Below, one piece after another: positions 16,341 through 25,279 of a stretch of DNA of 64,000 nucleotides. The translations under genes and the position numbers were made by a program. Every line of letters begins with the position of its first letter. Within the stretch, counting starts at the first letter, position 1. The notes under the pieces were generated by a model. That model was given only the letters and a program-made list of their open reading frames with translations. It was not told the DNA's origin and made no database searches. Source of the stretch: Rhodobiaceae bacterium. Its GTDB lineage: Bacteria; Pseudomonadota; Alphaproteobacteria; Rhizobiales; Tepidamorphaceae. The DNA lies in contig JACKJK010000003.1 in assembly GCA_020637985.1 (NCBI GenBank), positions 1 to 64,000 on the forward strand. Direction: 5' to 3'.

Positions 16341-17216
16341 TCAGGCACGCTCCCCGCGCGCGATCGCCAGCAGGTACTGGCCGTAATCGCACTGCGAAAG
16401 TGCCGTGCCGGCCTCCACGAGTTGTTGCGCGGTGATGAACCCCTCGCGGAACGCCACTTCCTCCGGGCAGGCGATTCGAAGGCCCTGGCGCTGTTCGACG
16501 ATGCGCACGAACTCGGACGCCTCGGCGAGCGCCGCCGGCGTGCCGGTATCGAGCCACGCGAAGCCGCGCCCGAGCTGCTCGACCCGCAGCGCGCCGCGTT
16601 CCAGGTAGGCCATGTTGAGATCGGTGATTTCGAGTTCGCCGCGCGCCGAGGGCTTGAGGCTTGCAGCGATGTCGGGCGCATCCGCATCGTGGAAATAGAG
16701 GCCCGTCACCGCCCAGTTCGACTGCGGTTTCGCGGGCTTTTCCTCGATCGAACGCGCAACGCCGCGATCGTCGAACGAAACCACGCCGTAGCGCTGCGGG
16801 TCGGTCACCTGGTACCCGAAGACCGTCGCGCCGCCCGTCCGGGCCGCGGCCTGCTTGAGGATGCCCGCCAGCCCGTGGCCGAAGAACAGGTTGTCGCCGA
16901 GCACCAGTGCGCAAGCCTCGCCGGCGAGGAACTCGCGGCCGATCAGATAGGCCTGCGCCAGCCCGCCGGGGTGCGGCTGCACCGCGTAGGACAGGCCGAT
17001 ACCCCATTGTTCGCCAGACCCCAGCAGGCGCTCGAACTGCGCGCGGTCCTCCGGCGTGGTGATGACGAGGATATCGCGGATGCCCGCCATCATCAGCGTG
17101 CACAGCGGATAGTAGATCATCGGCTTGTCGTAGACCGGCAGCAGTTGCTTGGAGACCGACAGCGTCATCGGATGCAGGCGGCTGCCCTTGCCGCCGGCGA
17201 GAATGATGCCCTTCAT
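16341..17216 (-). CDS. rfbA: Glucose-1-phosphate thymidylyltransferase
   Basis: This 291-residue enzyme makes dTDP-glucose from glucose-1-phosphate and dTTP. The N-terminus carries the family motif (GIILAGGKGSRLHPMT), followed by SKQLLPVYDKPMIYYPL, the catalytic-site stretch LVLGDNLFFGHG and the sugar-binding IEEKPAKPQSN. Length is typical. The ATG at 17216 has AGGGG eight bases upstream and overlaps the rfbB stop by 4 bp (ATGA), so rfbC, rfbB and rfbA form one translationally coupled operon. Confidence 0.95.
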   Translation of the reverse strand: MKGIILAGGKGSRLHPMTLSVSKQLLPVYDKPMIYYPLCTLMMAGIRDILVITTPEDRAQFERLLGSGEQWGIGLSYAVQPHPGGLAQAYLIGREFLAGEACALVLGDNLFFGHGLAGILKQAAARTGGATVFGYQVTDPQRYGVVSFDDRGVARSIEEKPAKPQSNWAVTGLYFHDADAPDIAASLKPSARGELEITDLNMAYLERGALRVEQLGRGFAWLDTGTPAALAEASEFVRIVEQRQGLRIACPEEVAFREGFITAQQLVEAGTALSQCDYGQYLLAIARGERA

Positions 17217-18256
17217 GGCGTTTTCCCCTGCCGTGTGCGGGCCGCGGCGCGCAGCGGCGCCCACCACGCCTCGTTGTCGAGATACCAGCGCACGGTCTTT
17301 TCCAGTCCGCTCTCGAAGCTTTCCGCGGGTCGCCAGCCAAGTTCGCTCTCGATGCGCGTCGGGTCGATGGCGTAGCGCCGGTCGTGGCCTGGCCGGTCGG
17401 CGACGAAACGTACCAGCCGCGCATGCGGCGCGCCGTCCGGCGACAGCCGGTCCATCAGCGCGCAGATCGTGTCGACCACCTGCCGGTTGGTGCGCTCGCA
17501 GCGTGCGCCGATGTTGTAGGTCGCCCCTGCGCGCCCGCCCCGCAGGACGGCGACGAGGCCACGCACGTGGTCCTCCACATGGATCCAGTCGCGCACGTTC
17601 TGGCCGTCGCCATAGACCGGCAGCGGCTGGGCGTCGAGCGCGTTGACGATCATCAGCGGGATCAGCTTTTCGGGAAACTGGAACGGCCCGTAGTTGTTGG
17701 AGCAGTTGGAGACGATCACCGGCAGGCCGTAGGTGCGCTGCCAGGCGAGCGCCAGGTGGTCGGATGCCGCCTTGCTCGCCGCGTAGGGGGAACTGGGATC
17801 GAAGGGCGTCGTCTCTGTGAAGAGCCCGTCGGCGCCGAGCGAACCATAAACCTCGTCCGTGGAAACGTGCAGGAAGCGGAACGAATCCCGGCGCGCCGGC
17901 GCAAGCCGCGCATGATGCGCGCGCGCCGCCTCCAGAAGGGCATGCGTGCCCACGACATTGGTCTGGATGAAGTCACCGGACGCATCGATCGAGCGGTCGA
18001 CGTGGCTCTCGGCCGCAAGGTGCATCACCGCGTCAGGGTCGAAATCCGCGAAGGCCCTTTCCAGCGCCGCGCGGTCGCAGATGTCGGCCTGCGCGAAGCG
18101 ATAGGCCGCGCTGCCGGCGATGTCGCCGAGCGATGCCGGGTTGGCCGCATAGGTCAGCTTGTCGATGTTCAGGACGCTAGCCCCGCCGCGCACCAGGTGC
18201 CGGCACAGGTTGGCGCCGATGAAGCCGCAGCCTCCCGTGACGATGATGCGCTGCAT
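17213..18256 (-). CDS. rfbB: dTDP-glucose 4,6-dehydratase
   Basis: This 347-residue extended SDR converts dTDP-glucose to dTDP-4-keto-6-deoxyglucose. It shows the NAD-binding motif (VTGGCGFIGANLCRHLV), NIDKLTYA after strand 2, HLAAESHVDRSID, THALLEA, STDEVYGSL (the T-D-E catalytic motif) and the YAASKAASD Tyr/Lys motif, then NCSNNYGP and DWIHVEDH. The ATG at 18256 has GAGG six bases upstream; a TTG at 18268 is in frame but would overlap that site. It sits between rfbC and rfbA in a compact operon. Confidence 0.95.
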   Translation of the reverse strand: MQRIIVTGGCGFIGANLCRHLVRGGASVLNIDKLTYAANPASLGDIAGSAAYRFAQADICDRAALERAFADFDPDAVMHLAAESHVDRSIDASGDFIQTNVVGTHALLEAARAHHARLAPARRDSFRFLHVSTDEVYGSLGADGLFTETTPFDPSSPYAASKAASDHLALAWQRTYGLPVIVSNCSNNYGPFQFPEKLIPLMIVNALDAQPLPVYGDGQNVRDWIHVEDHVRGLVAVLRGGRAGATYNIGARCERTNRQVVDTICALMDRLSPDGAPHARLVRFVADRPGHDRRYAIDPTRIESELGWRPAESFESGLEKTVRWYLDNEAWWAPLRAAARTRQGKTP

Positions 18257-18264
18257 GCCCGTCC

Positions 18265-18828
18265 TCAAGCGCCGAATGTGAAGTAGGCTTCGAGATCGCG
18301 CAGGCGCGGGGCGTCACGGTCCTTTGGCGACAGAACCGCATCCTCCGTCGCCACCGGCCAGGCGATGGCGAGCTCCGGATCGTTCCACAACAGTCCGCGC
18401 TCGGCGGCGAGTGCATGCGGCGCGGTCAGCTTGTAGGCGACGGTGCAATCGTCCTCCAGCGTGCAGAAGCCGTGCGCGAAACCCGGCGGCACCCAAAGCT
18501 GGCGCTTGTTCGCTGCGCTCAGTTCCACCGCCACGTGCCGCCCGTAGGTCGGCGAGCCGGTACGAATGTCGACCGCGACGTCGATGACGCTGCCGCCCAG
18601 CGTGCGCACCAGCTTGCCCTGCGCATGCGGCGGCGCCTGGAAGTGCAGGCCGCGCACAGTGCCGCGCTTCGCCGACCACGACTGGTTGTCCTGCACGAAG
18701 TCATCCGCGATTCCCTGCGCGGCGAGCTTCGCCTTGTTGTAGCTCTCGAACAGGAAGCCGCGATCGTCGCGGAAGACGTCCGGTTCGACGAGCATGACGC
18801 CGGGAATGTCGAGTTCTGTAACCTGCAT
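18265..18828 (-). CDS. rfbC: dTDP-4-dehydrorhamnose 3,5-epimerase
   Basis: This 187-residue cupin enzyme epimerises dTDP-4-keto-6-deoxyglucose at C3 and C5. Family markers visible are EPDVFRDDRGFLFESYN near the start, FVQDNQSWSAKRGTVRGLHFQ (with the catalytic His), DVRTGSPTYGR-type text and LWVPPGFAHGFCTLED. The ATG at 18828 gives the usual N-terminus (MQVTELDIPGVMLVEPDVF). It leads the rfbCBA operon and is divergent from the nucleotide-sugar dehydrogenase. The final reductase, rfbD, is not found, so the end product may not be dTDP-rhamnose unless rfbD is elsewhere. Confidence 0.94.
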   Translation of the reverse strand: MQVTELDIPGVMLVEPDVFRDDRGFLFESYNKAKLAAQGIADDFVQDNQSWSAKRGTVRGLHFQAPPHAQGKLVRTLGGSVIDVAVDIRTGSPTYGRHVAVELSAANKRQLWVPPGFAHGFCTLEDDCTVAYKLTAPHALAAERGLLWNDPELAIAWPVATEDAVLSPKDRDAPRLRDLEAYFTFGA

Positions 18829-18973
18829 CGTTCCATCCGTCTTGAGGAACCGAGAACCTAAGCCGTAGCCGGCAAATGGCCAAGCGTTCAGATCAAGGTG
18901 CAGAACTGCATGGGGCAGGCGTGTGCACCGCGCGATCCATATGCTATGAGCCGCCGGAACTTGCACCATCGGG

Positions 18974-20308
18974 ATGGCGGACTTGGCGCTCGACACCTTC
19001 GTGAAACGCATCGGCGACCGCAGCGCGAGCGTTGCCGTCATCGGGCTTGGCTATGTCGGCCTGCCCATCGTGCTGGCCTTCCACGATGCGGGCCTCACGG
19101 TGATCGGCTTCGATATCGATTCAGCCAAGATCGAGGCGCTGGCCGCCGGCCGCTCCTACATCAGCCATATCGGAAGCGATCGCATCGCCGTGCTTGCCGC
19201 TTCCAGCCGCTACGCGGGCACCACCGATCCCGCGCGCCTGGCGCAAGCGGACGCAATCATCATCTGCGTGCCGACGCCGCTCGGCCCGCATCGCGATCCG
19301 GACCTGCAATACGTCGCGGATACCGCGCGGATGCTCGCCGGCGTCCTGCGCAAGGGGCAGGTGGTGTCGCTGGAATCGACCACCTATCCCGGCACGTGCG
19401 ACGAGGTGATGATCCCGTTGCTGGAGCAATCCGGCCTGAAGGCCGGCGCCGATTTCGACGTCGTCTACTCGCCCGAGCGCGAGGATCCCGCCAACCCGAG
19501 TTTCAACACCCGCTCGATCCCCAAGGTGATCGGCGCACAGACGCCGCAGGGGTTGCAGCGCGCACGCGCCCTCTATGGCGTCATCGTCGACGAGATCGTT
19601 GAGACCGGCGACCTGAAGACCGCCGAGGCCGTCAAGATCACCGAGAACGTCTTTCGCGCCGTCAACATCGCGCTGGTCAACGAATTGAAGCTCATCTACG
19701 CGCGCATGGGGATCGACGTCTGGGACGTCATCGACGCGGCGAAGACAAAGCCCTTCGGCTTCATGCCGTTCTATCCCGGCCCCGGGCTGGGCGGCCACTG
19801 CATCCCCGTCGACCCGTTCTATCTCACCTGGCGCGCGCGCGCCTTTGGCATGCACACGCGCTTCATCGAGCTGTCGGGCGAGATCAACCGCGCCATGCCC
19901 GACCATGTCATCGCCGAACTGGGCCTGGCGCTCAGCCGCCACCGCGCCAAGCCCTATGCCGGCTCGCGCGTGCTCGTCTGCGGCGCCGCCTACAAGAAGA
20001 ACGTCGACGACCTGCGCGAAAGCCCGGCGCTCGAACTGATCGAGAAGCTGGAGGTGCTCGGGGTGAACGTCGACTACTGGGACCCGCTGATCCCGGAAAT
20101 CAAGCCGACCCGTGCCCATCCGGGCCTGTCGGGGCGGCGCAGCGTGGAGGTGACGGAGGACTACCTGAAGTCCCTCGACGCGGTGCTGCTGGCGACCGAC
20201 CACGACGCCACCGACTACGACCTCATCGCCGCCAATGCCGCGCTGATTGTCGATACACGCAACGCCTTCGCCGGGCGCGATGTCGCCGGCGTTCTCGTAA
20301 AGGCGTAA
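18974..20308 (+). CDS. Nucleotide-sugar dehydrogenase (UDP-GlcNAc/ManNAc 6-dehydrogenase type)
   Basis: This 444-residue enzyme belongs to the UDP-glucose/GDP-mannose dehydrogenase family and most resembles the WbpA/WecC branch acting on UDP-N-acetylhexosamines. It has the NAD motif VIGLGYVGLPIVLAF, the STTYPGTCDEV stretch, VYSPEREDPAN, KITENVFRAVNIALVNELK (with the structural Lys/Asn), and the catalytic cysteine loop GPGLGGHCIPVDPFYLTW. The C-terminal domain shows GAAYKKNVDDLRESPALEL. The product would be a UDP-N-acetylhexosaminuronic acid for a surface glycan. It is divergent from rfbC; the ribosome site is weak. Confidence 0.9.
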   Translation: MADLALDTFVKRIGDRSASVAVIGLGYVGLPIVLAFHDAGLTVIGFDIDSAKIEALAAGRSYISHIGSDRIAVLAASSRYAGTTDPARLAQADAIIICVPTPLGPHRDPDLQYVADTARMLAGVLRKGQVVSLESTTYPGTCDEVMIPLLEQSGLKAGADFDVVYSPEREDPANPSFNTRSIPKVIGAQTPQGLQRARALYGVIVDEIVETGDLKTAEAVKITENVFRAVNIALVNELKLIYARMGIDVWDVIDAAKTKPFGFMPFYPGPGLGGHCIPVDPFYLTWRARAFGMHTRFIELSGEINRAMPDHVIAELGLALSRHRAKPYAGSRVLVCGAAYKKNVDDLRESPALELIEKLEVLGVNVDYWDPLIPEIKPTRAHPGLSGRRSVEVTEDYLKSLDAVLLATDHDATDYDLIAANAALIVDTRNAFAGRDVAGVLVKA

Positions 20309-20458
20309 CGCTGGGCGACGCATCCGCGCGCATCGCAAGAGCGTGGAAAAGGTGCTGGCCATGGCGGATCGCTTGGCTATCATGCGCCCGAATGCGCGGC
20401 GCGCGGCGTGCCGGGCTGCGATCTGACGGAAATGCCCATAGTGCCGGAAGGACAAAGC

Positions 20459-21814
20459 GTGCCTGACAGACAAACCCTCGTTTCACTGGCGCGGCAGCTC
20501 GAGGACGGCAGCCTGACGGCCCGCGGTCTCGCCGAGCAATGCCTCGCGCGCCAGGCCGATCCGGCGGGGCAGGGCGCCGTCGCCTTCATCTCGATCGATC
20601 CCGACCGCATCCGCAAACAGGCCGACGCGATGGACGCATTGCGCGCCGCGGGCCGCGCACCGTCGCCGTTTGCCGGCATTCCCGTGTCGATCAAGGATCT
20701 GTTCGACGTCGAGGGCGAGGTGACGAAGGCGGGGTCGCGCGTGCTCGCCGACATGCCACCGGCCAAGGCCGATGCGGCTCCTGTCGCGCGGCTGCGCGCC
20801 GCCGGTTTCGTTCCATTCGGCCGCGCCAACATGACCGAATTCGCCTACTCCGGCCTCGGCATGAACCCGCACTACGGCAACCCTGCGTCGCCCTTCGAGC
20901 GCAAGGTCGGGCGCGTTTCGGGCGGTTCGTCCTCCGGCGGCGCGGTCAGTGTCGCCGAAGGCATCGTGCCGCTGACGCTCGGCACAGACACCGGCGGGTC
21001 TTGCCGCATCCCGGCGGCCTTCTGCTCCATCGTAGGCTACAAGCCGACCGCCTCGCGCGTGCCCATGCAGGGCACGATCCCGCTGTCGAAAAGCCTCGAT
21101 TCCGTTGGCCCGCTGGGCAACACCGCGGAATGCTGCGCCATCGCCTTTTCCCTCCTGTCGGGGCGCGGGTCATCTGCGCCGGCGCCACGTCCGCTCGCGG
21201 GTGTCAGCCTCGGCGTGCTGCGCAACTACGTCACGGCCAACATGGACGACACGGTCGCGCGCGCCTACGACCGCGCGCTTGCCGCGCTCGCCGATGCCGG
21301 CGCGCGGCTGGAGGATGTGACGCTTGAGGATATCGAGCGGCTGCCCGAGCTCAACGCTAACGGCGGCATCGCCGCCGCGGAGGCCTACGCCTGGCACCGC
21401 GACCTGCTGGAGGCGAACGGCGGCATGTACGACCCGCGCGTCGCCTCGCGCATGCGCACCGCCACCGCCCAGCCGAAAGGCAACTACGAGCGCCTGCAGG
21501 ACGAGCGCCGGGCAATGATCTCGCGCACCAATATCGCGACCGGAAGGTTCGACGCGCTGGTCATGCCGACGACACCGATCGTGCCGCCGAAATTCAGCGA
21601 GCTTGAAAACGAAGACGACTACATCCGCAACAACGTGCTGGTGCTGCGAAACCCGACCGTTGCTAACTTCCTCGACCGCTGCGCGATCTCCATTCCCGCT
21701 ACCGCCCGCGGCGAGGCGCCCGTCGGCTTCATGCTGATGGGCGCGCACGGCGCCGACGAGGAATTGCTGGCGCTGGCCATGAGCGTGGAAAAGGTGGTCC
21801 GCCCGGACGCCTGA
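20459..21814 (+). CDS. Amidase signature-family hydrolase
   Basis: This protein of about 451 residues contains the Ser-cisSer-Lys catalytic set of amidase-signature enzymes: the lysine in GIPVSIKDLFDVEG, the glycine/serine-rich core GRVSGGSSSGGAVSVAEG, and the nucleophile region GTDTGGSCRIPAAFCSIVGYKPT. Such enzymes hydrolyse amide bonds in small molecules, ureido compounds or Glu-tRNA(Gln) (GatA). Stand-alone versions, as here, act on small amides. I chose the GTG at 20459 because GGAAGGA lies six bases upstream; an ATG at 20432 is also possible. The neighbours give no clear substrate. Confidence 0.85.
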   Translation: MPDRQTLVSLARQLEDGSLTARGLAEQCLARQADPAGQGAVAFISIDPDRIRKQADAMDALRAAGRAPSPFAGIPVSIKDLFDVEGEVTKAGSRVLADMPPAKADAAPVARLRAAGFVPFGRANMTEFAYSGLGMNPHYGNPASPFERKVGRVSGGSSSGGAVSVAEGIVPLTLGTDTGGSCRIPAAFCSIVGYKPTASRVPMQGTIPLSKSLDSVGPLGNTAECCAIAFSLLSGRGSSAPAPRPLAGVSLGVLRNYVTANMDDTVARAYDRALAALADAGARLEDVTLEDIERLPELNANGGIAAAEAYAWHRDLLEANGGMYDPRVASRMRTATAQPKGNYERLQDERRAMISRTNIATGRFDALVMPTTPIVPPKFSELENEDDYIRNNVLVLRNPTVANFLDRCAISIPATARGEAPVGFMLMGAHGADEELLALAMSVEKVVRPDA

Positions 21815-21943
21815 GCCTTCGCGCTGCTTCCCGGGTGCGCGAGCCATGTGTCTCGCGGATGGCTGCTCACGCCGTAGACGCGTTGGCGCGCCGCGCATGT
21901 GGTTCTATCATCGCATCAACCCACGTGCAGGCCGGGAGGCCAG

Positions 21944-23134
21944 ATGTCCCGTTCCACTTCACCCTCCGAAGGCTGGCAACAGCCCGACGACGAATTGTCC
22001 CCGATCCGCGATGCGGTGCGCGCGCTGTGCGCCCGCTTTCCCGGAGACTACTGGCGCGAACAGGACCGCGAACGCGCCTATCCCACCGCCTTCGTCAGGG
22101 CGCTCGGCGAGGCAGGCTATCTCGGCGCGCTGATCCCCGAGGAATATGGCGGCAGCGGTCTTGGCCTGCGCTCGGCAGCCGCGATCCTGGAGGAGATCCA
22201 CGCCAGCGGCGGCAACGCGGCTGCCTGTCACGCCCAGATGTACATCATGGGCACGATCCTGCGGCACGGTTCGGACGCACAGAAGGCGAAATGGCTGCCC
22301 GGTATCGCCTCGGGCGAGATTCGCCTGCAGGCCTTCGGCGTCACCGAGCCGACCAACGGCACCGATACGCTGTCGTTGCGCACCACGGCGGTTCGCGATG
22401 GAGACGCTTACGTAGTCAACGGCCAGAAGGTGTGGACCTCGCGTGCCGAGCACTCCGACCTGATGCTGCTGCTGGCGCGCACCACGCCCAAGGACAAGGT
22501 CGAGAAGCGCACGCAGGGGCTGTCGACGATCCTCGTCGACATGCGCGAGGCCAAGGGCAACGGCCTGACGATCAAGCCCATCCGCGCCATGATCAACCAT
22601 TCCACCACGGAGGTCTTCTTCGATAATCTGCGGGTGCCGGCGGAAAACCTCGTCGGCGAGGAAGGCATGGGCTTCCGCTACGTGCTCGACGGCATGAACG
22701 CGGAACGCGTGCTGATCGCCGCCGAATGCATCGGCGATGCACGCTGGTTCATCGACAAGGTGGTTGGGTACGCCAACGAGCGCCACGTCTTCGGCCGCCC
22801 GATCGGCCAGAATCAGGGCATCCAGTTTCCCATCGCCCGAGCCTACGCCCAGACGGAGGCGGCCCGTTTGATGGTCGAGCAGGCCGCATCGCGCTTCGAG
22901 GCCGGCGCCTCGATCGGCAAGGAGGCCAACATGGCCAAGATGCTGGCTTCTGAAGCGTCCTGGGCTGCCGCCGAGATCTGCCTGCAGGCGCACGGCGGCT
23001 TTGGCTTTGCCGAGGAATACGACGTCGAGCGCAAGTGGCGAGAGGCGCGCCTCTACCAGGTCGCGCCGATCTCCACCAACATGATCCTCGCCTATATCGC
23101 CGAGCACGTGCTCGGCCTGCCGAGGTCGTACTGA
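21944..23134 (+). CDS. Acyl-CoA dehydrogenase
   Basis: This 396-residue flavoprotein of the acyl-CoA dehydrogenase family has an N-terminal helical domain (LGALIPEEYGGSGLGLRSAAAILEEI), the FAD-binding AFGVTEPTNGTDTLSLRT and NGQKVWTSRAEHSD segments, and the C-terminal QAHGGFGFAEEYDVER, where the catalytic-base glutamate is expected. It introduces a 2,3 double bond into an acyl-CoA. The ATG at 21944 has GGGAGG before it. Its stop overlaps the start of the MaoC-like hydratase by one base, and that gene overlaps an MFS gene, so the three form an operon. The hydratase partner suggests a short branched or dicarboxylic acyl-CoA. Confidence 0.92.
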   Translation: MSRSTSPSEGWQQPDDELSPIRDAVRALCARFPGDYWREQDRERAYPTAFVRALGEAGYLGALIPEEYGGSGLGLRSAAAILEEIHASGGNAAACHAQMYIMGTILRHGSDAQKAKWLPGIASGEIRLQAFGVTEPTNGTDTLSLRTTAVRDGDAYVVNGQKVWTSRAEHSDLMLLLARTTPKDKVEKRTQGLSTILVDMREAKGNGLTIKPIRAMINHSTTEVFFDNLRVPAENLVGEEGMGFRYVLDGMNAERVLIAAECIGDARWFIDKVVGYANERHVFGRPIGQNQGIQFPIARAYAQTEAARLMVEQAASRFEAGASIGKEANMAKMLASEASWAAAEICLQAHGGFGFAEEYDVERKWREARLYQVAPISTNMILAYIAEHVLGLPRSY

Positions 23135-23982
23135 TGAACGCAAGCGACCTTGCCGCCTGGATCGGCCGGCGCGAGACCGCGGCCGATGTCGTCACGCCAG
23201 CCAAGGCTGCGGGCATGGCGGCCCTGCTGGACTGGAGCGATTCCCCGCCCGGCGCCGGCGATCCGTTGCCCGCCCTGTGGCACTGGATGTTCTTCGCGCC
23301 ATGCCCGCGCCAGTCGGCAATTGGCCCCGATGGCCACCCCGCGCGCGGCGACTTCATGCCGCCGGTGGCGTTGCCGAGGCGCATGTTCGCGGGCGCGAGG
23401 ATGACGTTCCACGACGCCATCCGCGTCGGCGACACGATCACCCGCGAAAGCGAAATCGTCTCGGTGGAGGACAAGGCCGGCCGCACCGGCCGTCTCGTGT
23501 TCGTGCGCGTGCACCATGCCGTCTACGGGCCGCGTGGGCTGGCGCTCGACGACGAGCACACCATTGTCTACCGCGAGGAGGCCACAACTGCTGCGCCGCC
23601 GCCTCCGCAGGCGAACATCGAGAACATGCCGTGGCGTCGCGAGATCCGCCCGGACCCGGTCTTCCTGTTCCGCTACTCGGCACTCACATTCAACGCCCAC
23701 CGCATCCACTACGACCGCGACTACGCAACCGGCGTGGAAGGCTACCCCGGCCTCGTCGTGCACGGGCCTCTGATCGCCACCTGCCTTGCCGAACTTGCCC
23801 GCGCCGAGACTGGGGGCAGGGCGCTTGCCACGTTTTCCTTCCGGGCGGTGAGCCCGCTGTTCGACACCGCCGGCTTCACGGTCGCAGGCGGCCCGCTGGC
23901 TGATGGGGCAGGCTGCAAGCTGGTTGCCGCCAATGCCGAGGGCGGCATCGCCATGCAGGCGGAGGCGGGTTTCAGGGCGTGA
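23134..23982 (+). CDS. MaoC-like / FAS1-type dehydratase (mesaconyl-CoA hydratase-like)
   Basis: This 282-residue double hot-dog protein has an N-terminal degenerate half (PRRMFAGARMTFHDAIRVGDTI) and a C-terminal half with the hydratase motif (SALTFNAHRIHYDRDYA ... YPGLVVHGPL), in which the Asp/His pair is expected to add water. It matches the layout of mesaconyl-C4-CoA hydratases and fungal HTD2-like dehydratases. It probably hydrates the enoyl-CoA made by the preceding acyl-CoA dehydrogenase. The start overlaps the previous stop by one base (TGATG), and the stop overlaps the next GTG by 4 bp. Confidence 0.85.
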   Translation: MNASDLAAWIGRRETAADVVTPAKAAGMAALLDWSDSPPGAGDPLPALWHWMFFAPCPRQSAIGPDGHPARGDFMPPVALPRRMFAGARMTFHDAIRVGDTITRESEIVSVEDKAGRTGRLVFVRVHHAVYGPRGLALDDEHTIVYREEATTAAPPPPQANIENMPWRREIRPDPVFLFRYSALTFNAHRIHYDRDYATGVEGYPGLVVHGPLIATCLAELARAETGGRALATFSFRAVSPLFDTAGFTVAGGPLADGAGCKLVAANAEGGIAMQAEAGFRA

Positions 23983-25190
23983 CGGTCGAGCGCCCCGATC
24001 CGCCGCCCGACCGCAGCCGCATCCCGCGCGGTGTCTGGGCGCTCGGCATCGTCAGCATGTTCATGGACATTTCCTCGGAGATGATCCACGCGCTCCTGCC
24101 CGTATACCTGGTCACCGTCCTTGGCGCCTCGACGCTCACCGTCGGCTTCATCGAGGGCATCGCCGAGGCGACCGCCAGCATCACCAAGATCTTCTCCGGC
24201 GCGCTGTCCGACTGGCTCGGGAAGCGCAAGCTGCTGGCCGCCATCGGCTATGGTCTTGCCGCCTTCACCAAGCCCGTGTTCCCGCTTGCAGGCTCCGTCG
24301 GCTGGCTGGTCGGTGCACGCTTCGTCGACCGCATCGGCAAGGGCATCCGCGGCGCGCCGCGCGATGCGCTGATCGCCGACATCGCGCCGGCCGACCTGCG
24401 CGGCGCAAGCTTCGGCCTGCGCCAGTCGCTCGATACCGCCGGTGCGTTCCTCGGCCCGCTCCTCGCGATTGCCCTGATGTCGCTGTCCTCGGACAATTTC
24501 AGGTTCGTGTTCTGGATCGCCGTCATTCCGGCGATGGTCGCCTTCGCGGTGATGGTGTTCGGCGTCGAGGAACCGGCGCACAGGCGGGAGAAGGGCAAGG
24601 CGCGATTGCGCCTGGCCGACGCCAGGCTGCTGGGGCCAGCGTTCTGGGCCGTCGTTGCTGTGGCCACGGTCCTGACGCTTGCCCGCTTCTCGGAAGCCTT
24701 CCTCATCCTGCGCGCGCAGGACGTCGGGCTGCCCATAGCGCTGGTGCCCGTCATCATGGTGGTGATGAACATCGTTTATGCGCTGGCCGCCTATCCTGCC
24801 GGGGTTCTTTCCGACCGCTTCGGGCGCAACGGCCTGCTGGTGATCGGCATCGTCTTTCTCATCGTCGCCGACATCGTCCTCGCCATCGGGCAGACCGTCC
24901 CCGTGATGCTGCTGGGCGTCGTGTTCTGGGGTCTGCACATGGCGTTCACGCAAGGCCTGCTGTCGGCGCTCGTCGCCGATACCGCGCCGTCGCGCCTGCG
25001 CGGCACCGCGTTCGGCGTCTTCAACTTCGCCGGCGGCATCGCCATGCTCGTCGCCAGCGTCATCGCCGGCGGATTGTGGGATGTCTACGGCCCCGCCGCG
25101 ACGTTTGCTGCCGGCGCGGTGTTCACCGCAATGGCGCTGGCGGGCCTGTTGGCAATCCGGGGGCGAATCGCCGCACATCCGAAGGACTGA
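23979..25190 (+). CDS. MFS transporter
   Basis: This 403-residue protein has 11-12 predicted helices and the MFS loop 2-3 motif (GALSDWLGKRKLL) with a repeat-like counterpart (GVLSDRFGRNGLL) in the second half. Text such as ARFVDRIGKGIRGAPRDALIAD after helix 4 is characteristic of a subfamily of MFS proteins related to tetracycline/fosmidomycin exporters. The substrate is unknown. The GTG at 23979 overlaps the hydratase stop by 4 bp, so it is part of the acyl-CoA dehydrogenase operon and might move the acid that the operon metabolises. Confidence 0.88.
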   Translation: MTVERPDPPPDRSRIPRGVWALGIVSMFMDISSEMIHALLPVYLVTVLGASTLTVGFIEGIAEATASITKIFSGALSDWLGKRKLLAAIGYGLAAFTKPVFPLAGSVGWLVGARFVDRIGKGIRGAPRDALIADIAPADLRGASFGLRQSLDTAGAFLGPLLAIALMSLSSDNFRFVFWIAVIPAMVAFAVMVFGVEEPAHRREKGKARLRLADARLLGPAFWAVVAVATVLTLARFSEAFLILRAQDVGLPIALVPVIMVVMNIVYALAAYPAGVLSDRFGRNGLLVIGIVFLIVADIVLAIGQTVPVMLLGVVFWGLHMAFTQGLLSALVADTAPSRLRGTAFGVFNFAGGIAMLVASVIAGGLWDVYGPAATFAAGAVFTAMALAGLLAIRGRIAAHPKD

Positions 25191-25279
25191 TCGGATTGTT
25201 TGCGAAAAGTCATGGATTTGTCAGGTATTGCGCCTAAATCCCGCATGAAACCGATCTGATTGTGCGCGGAGACCCCCGA

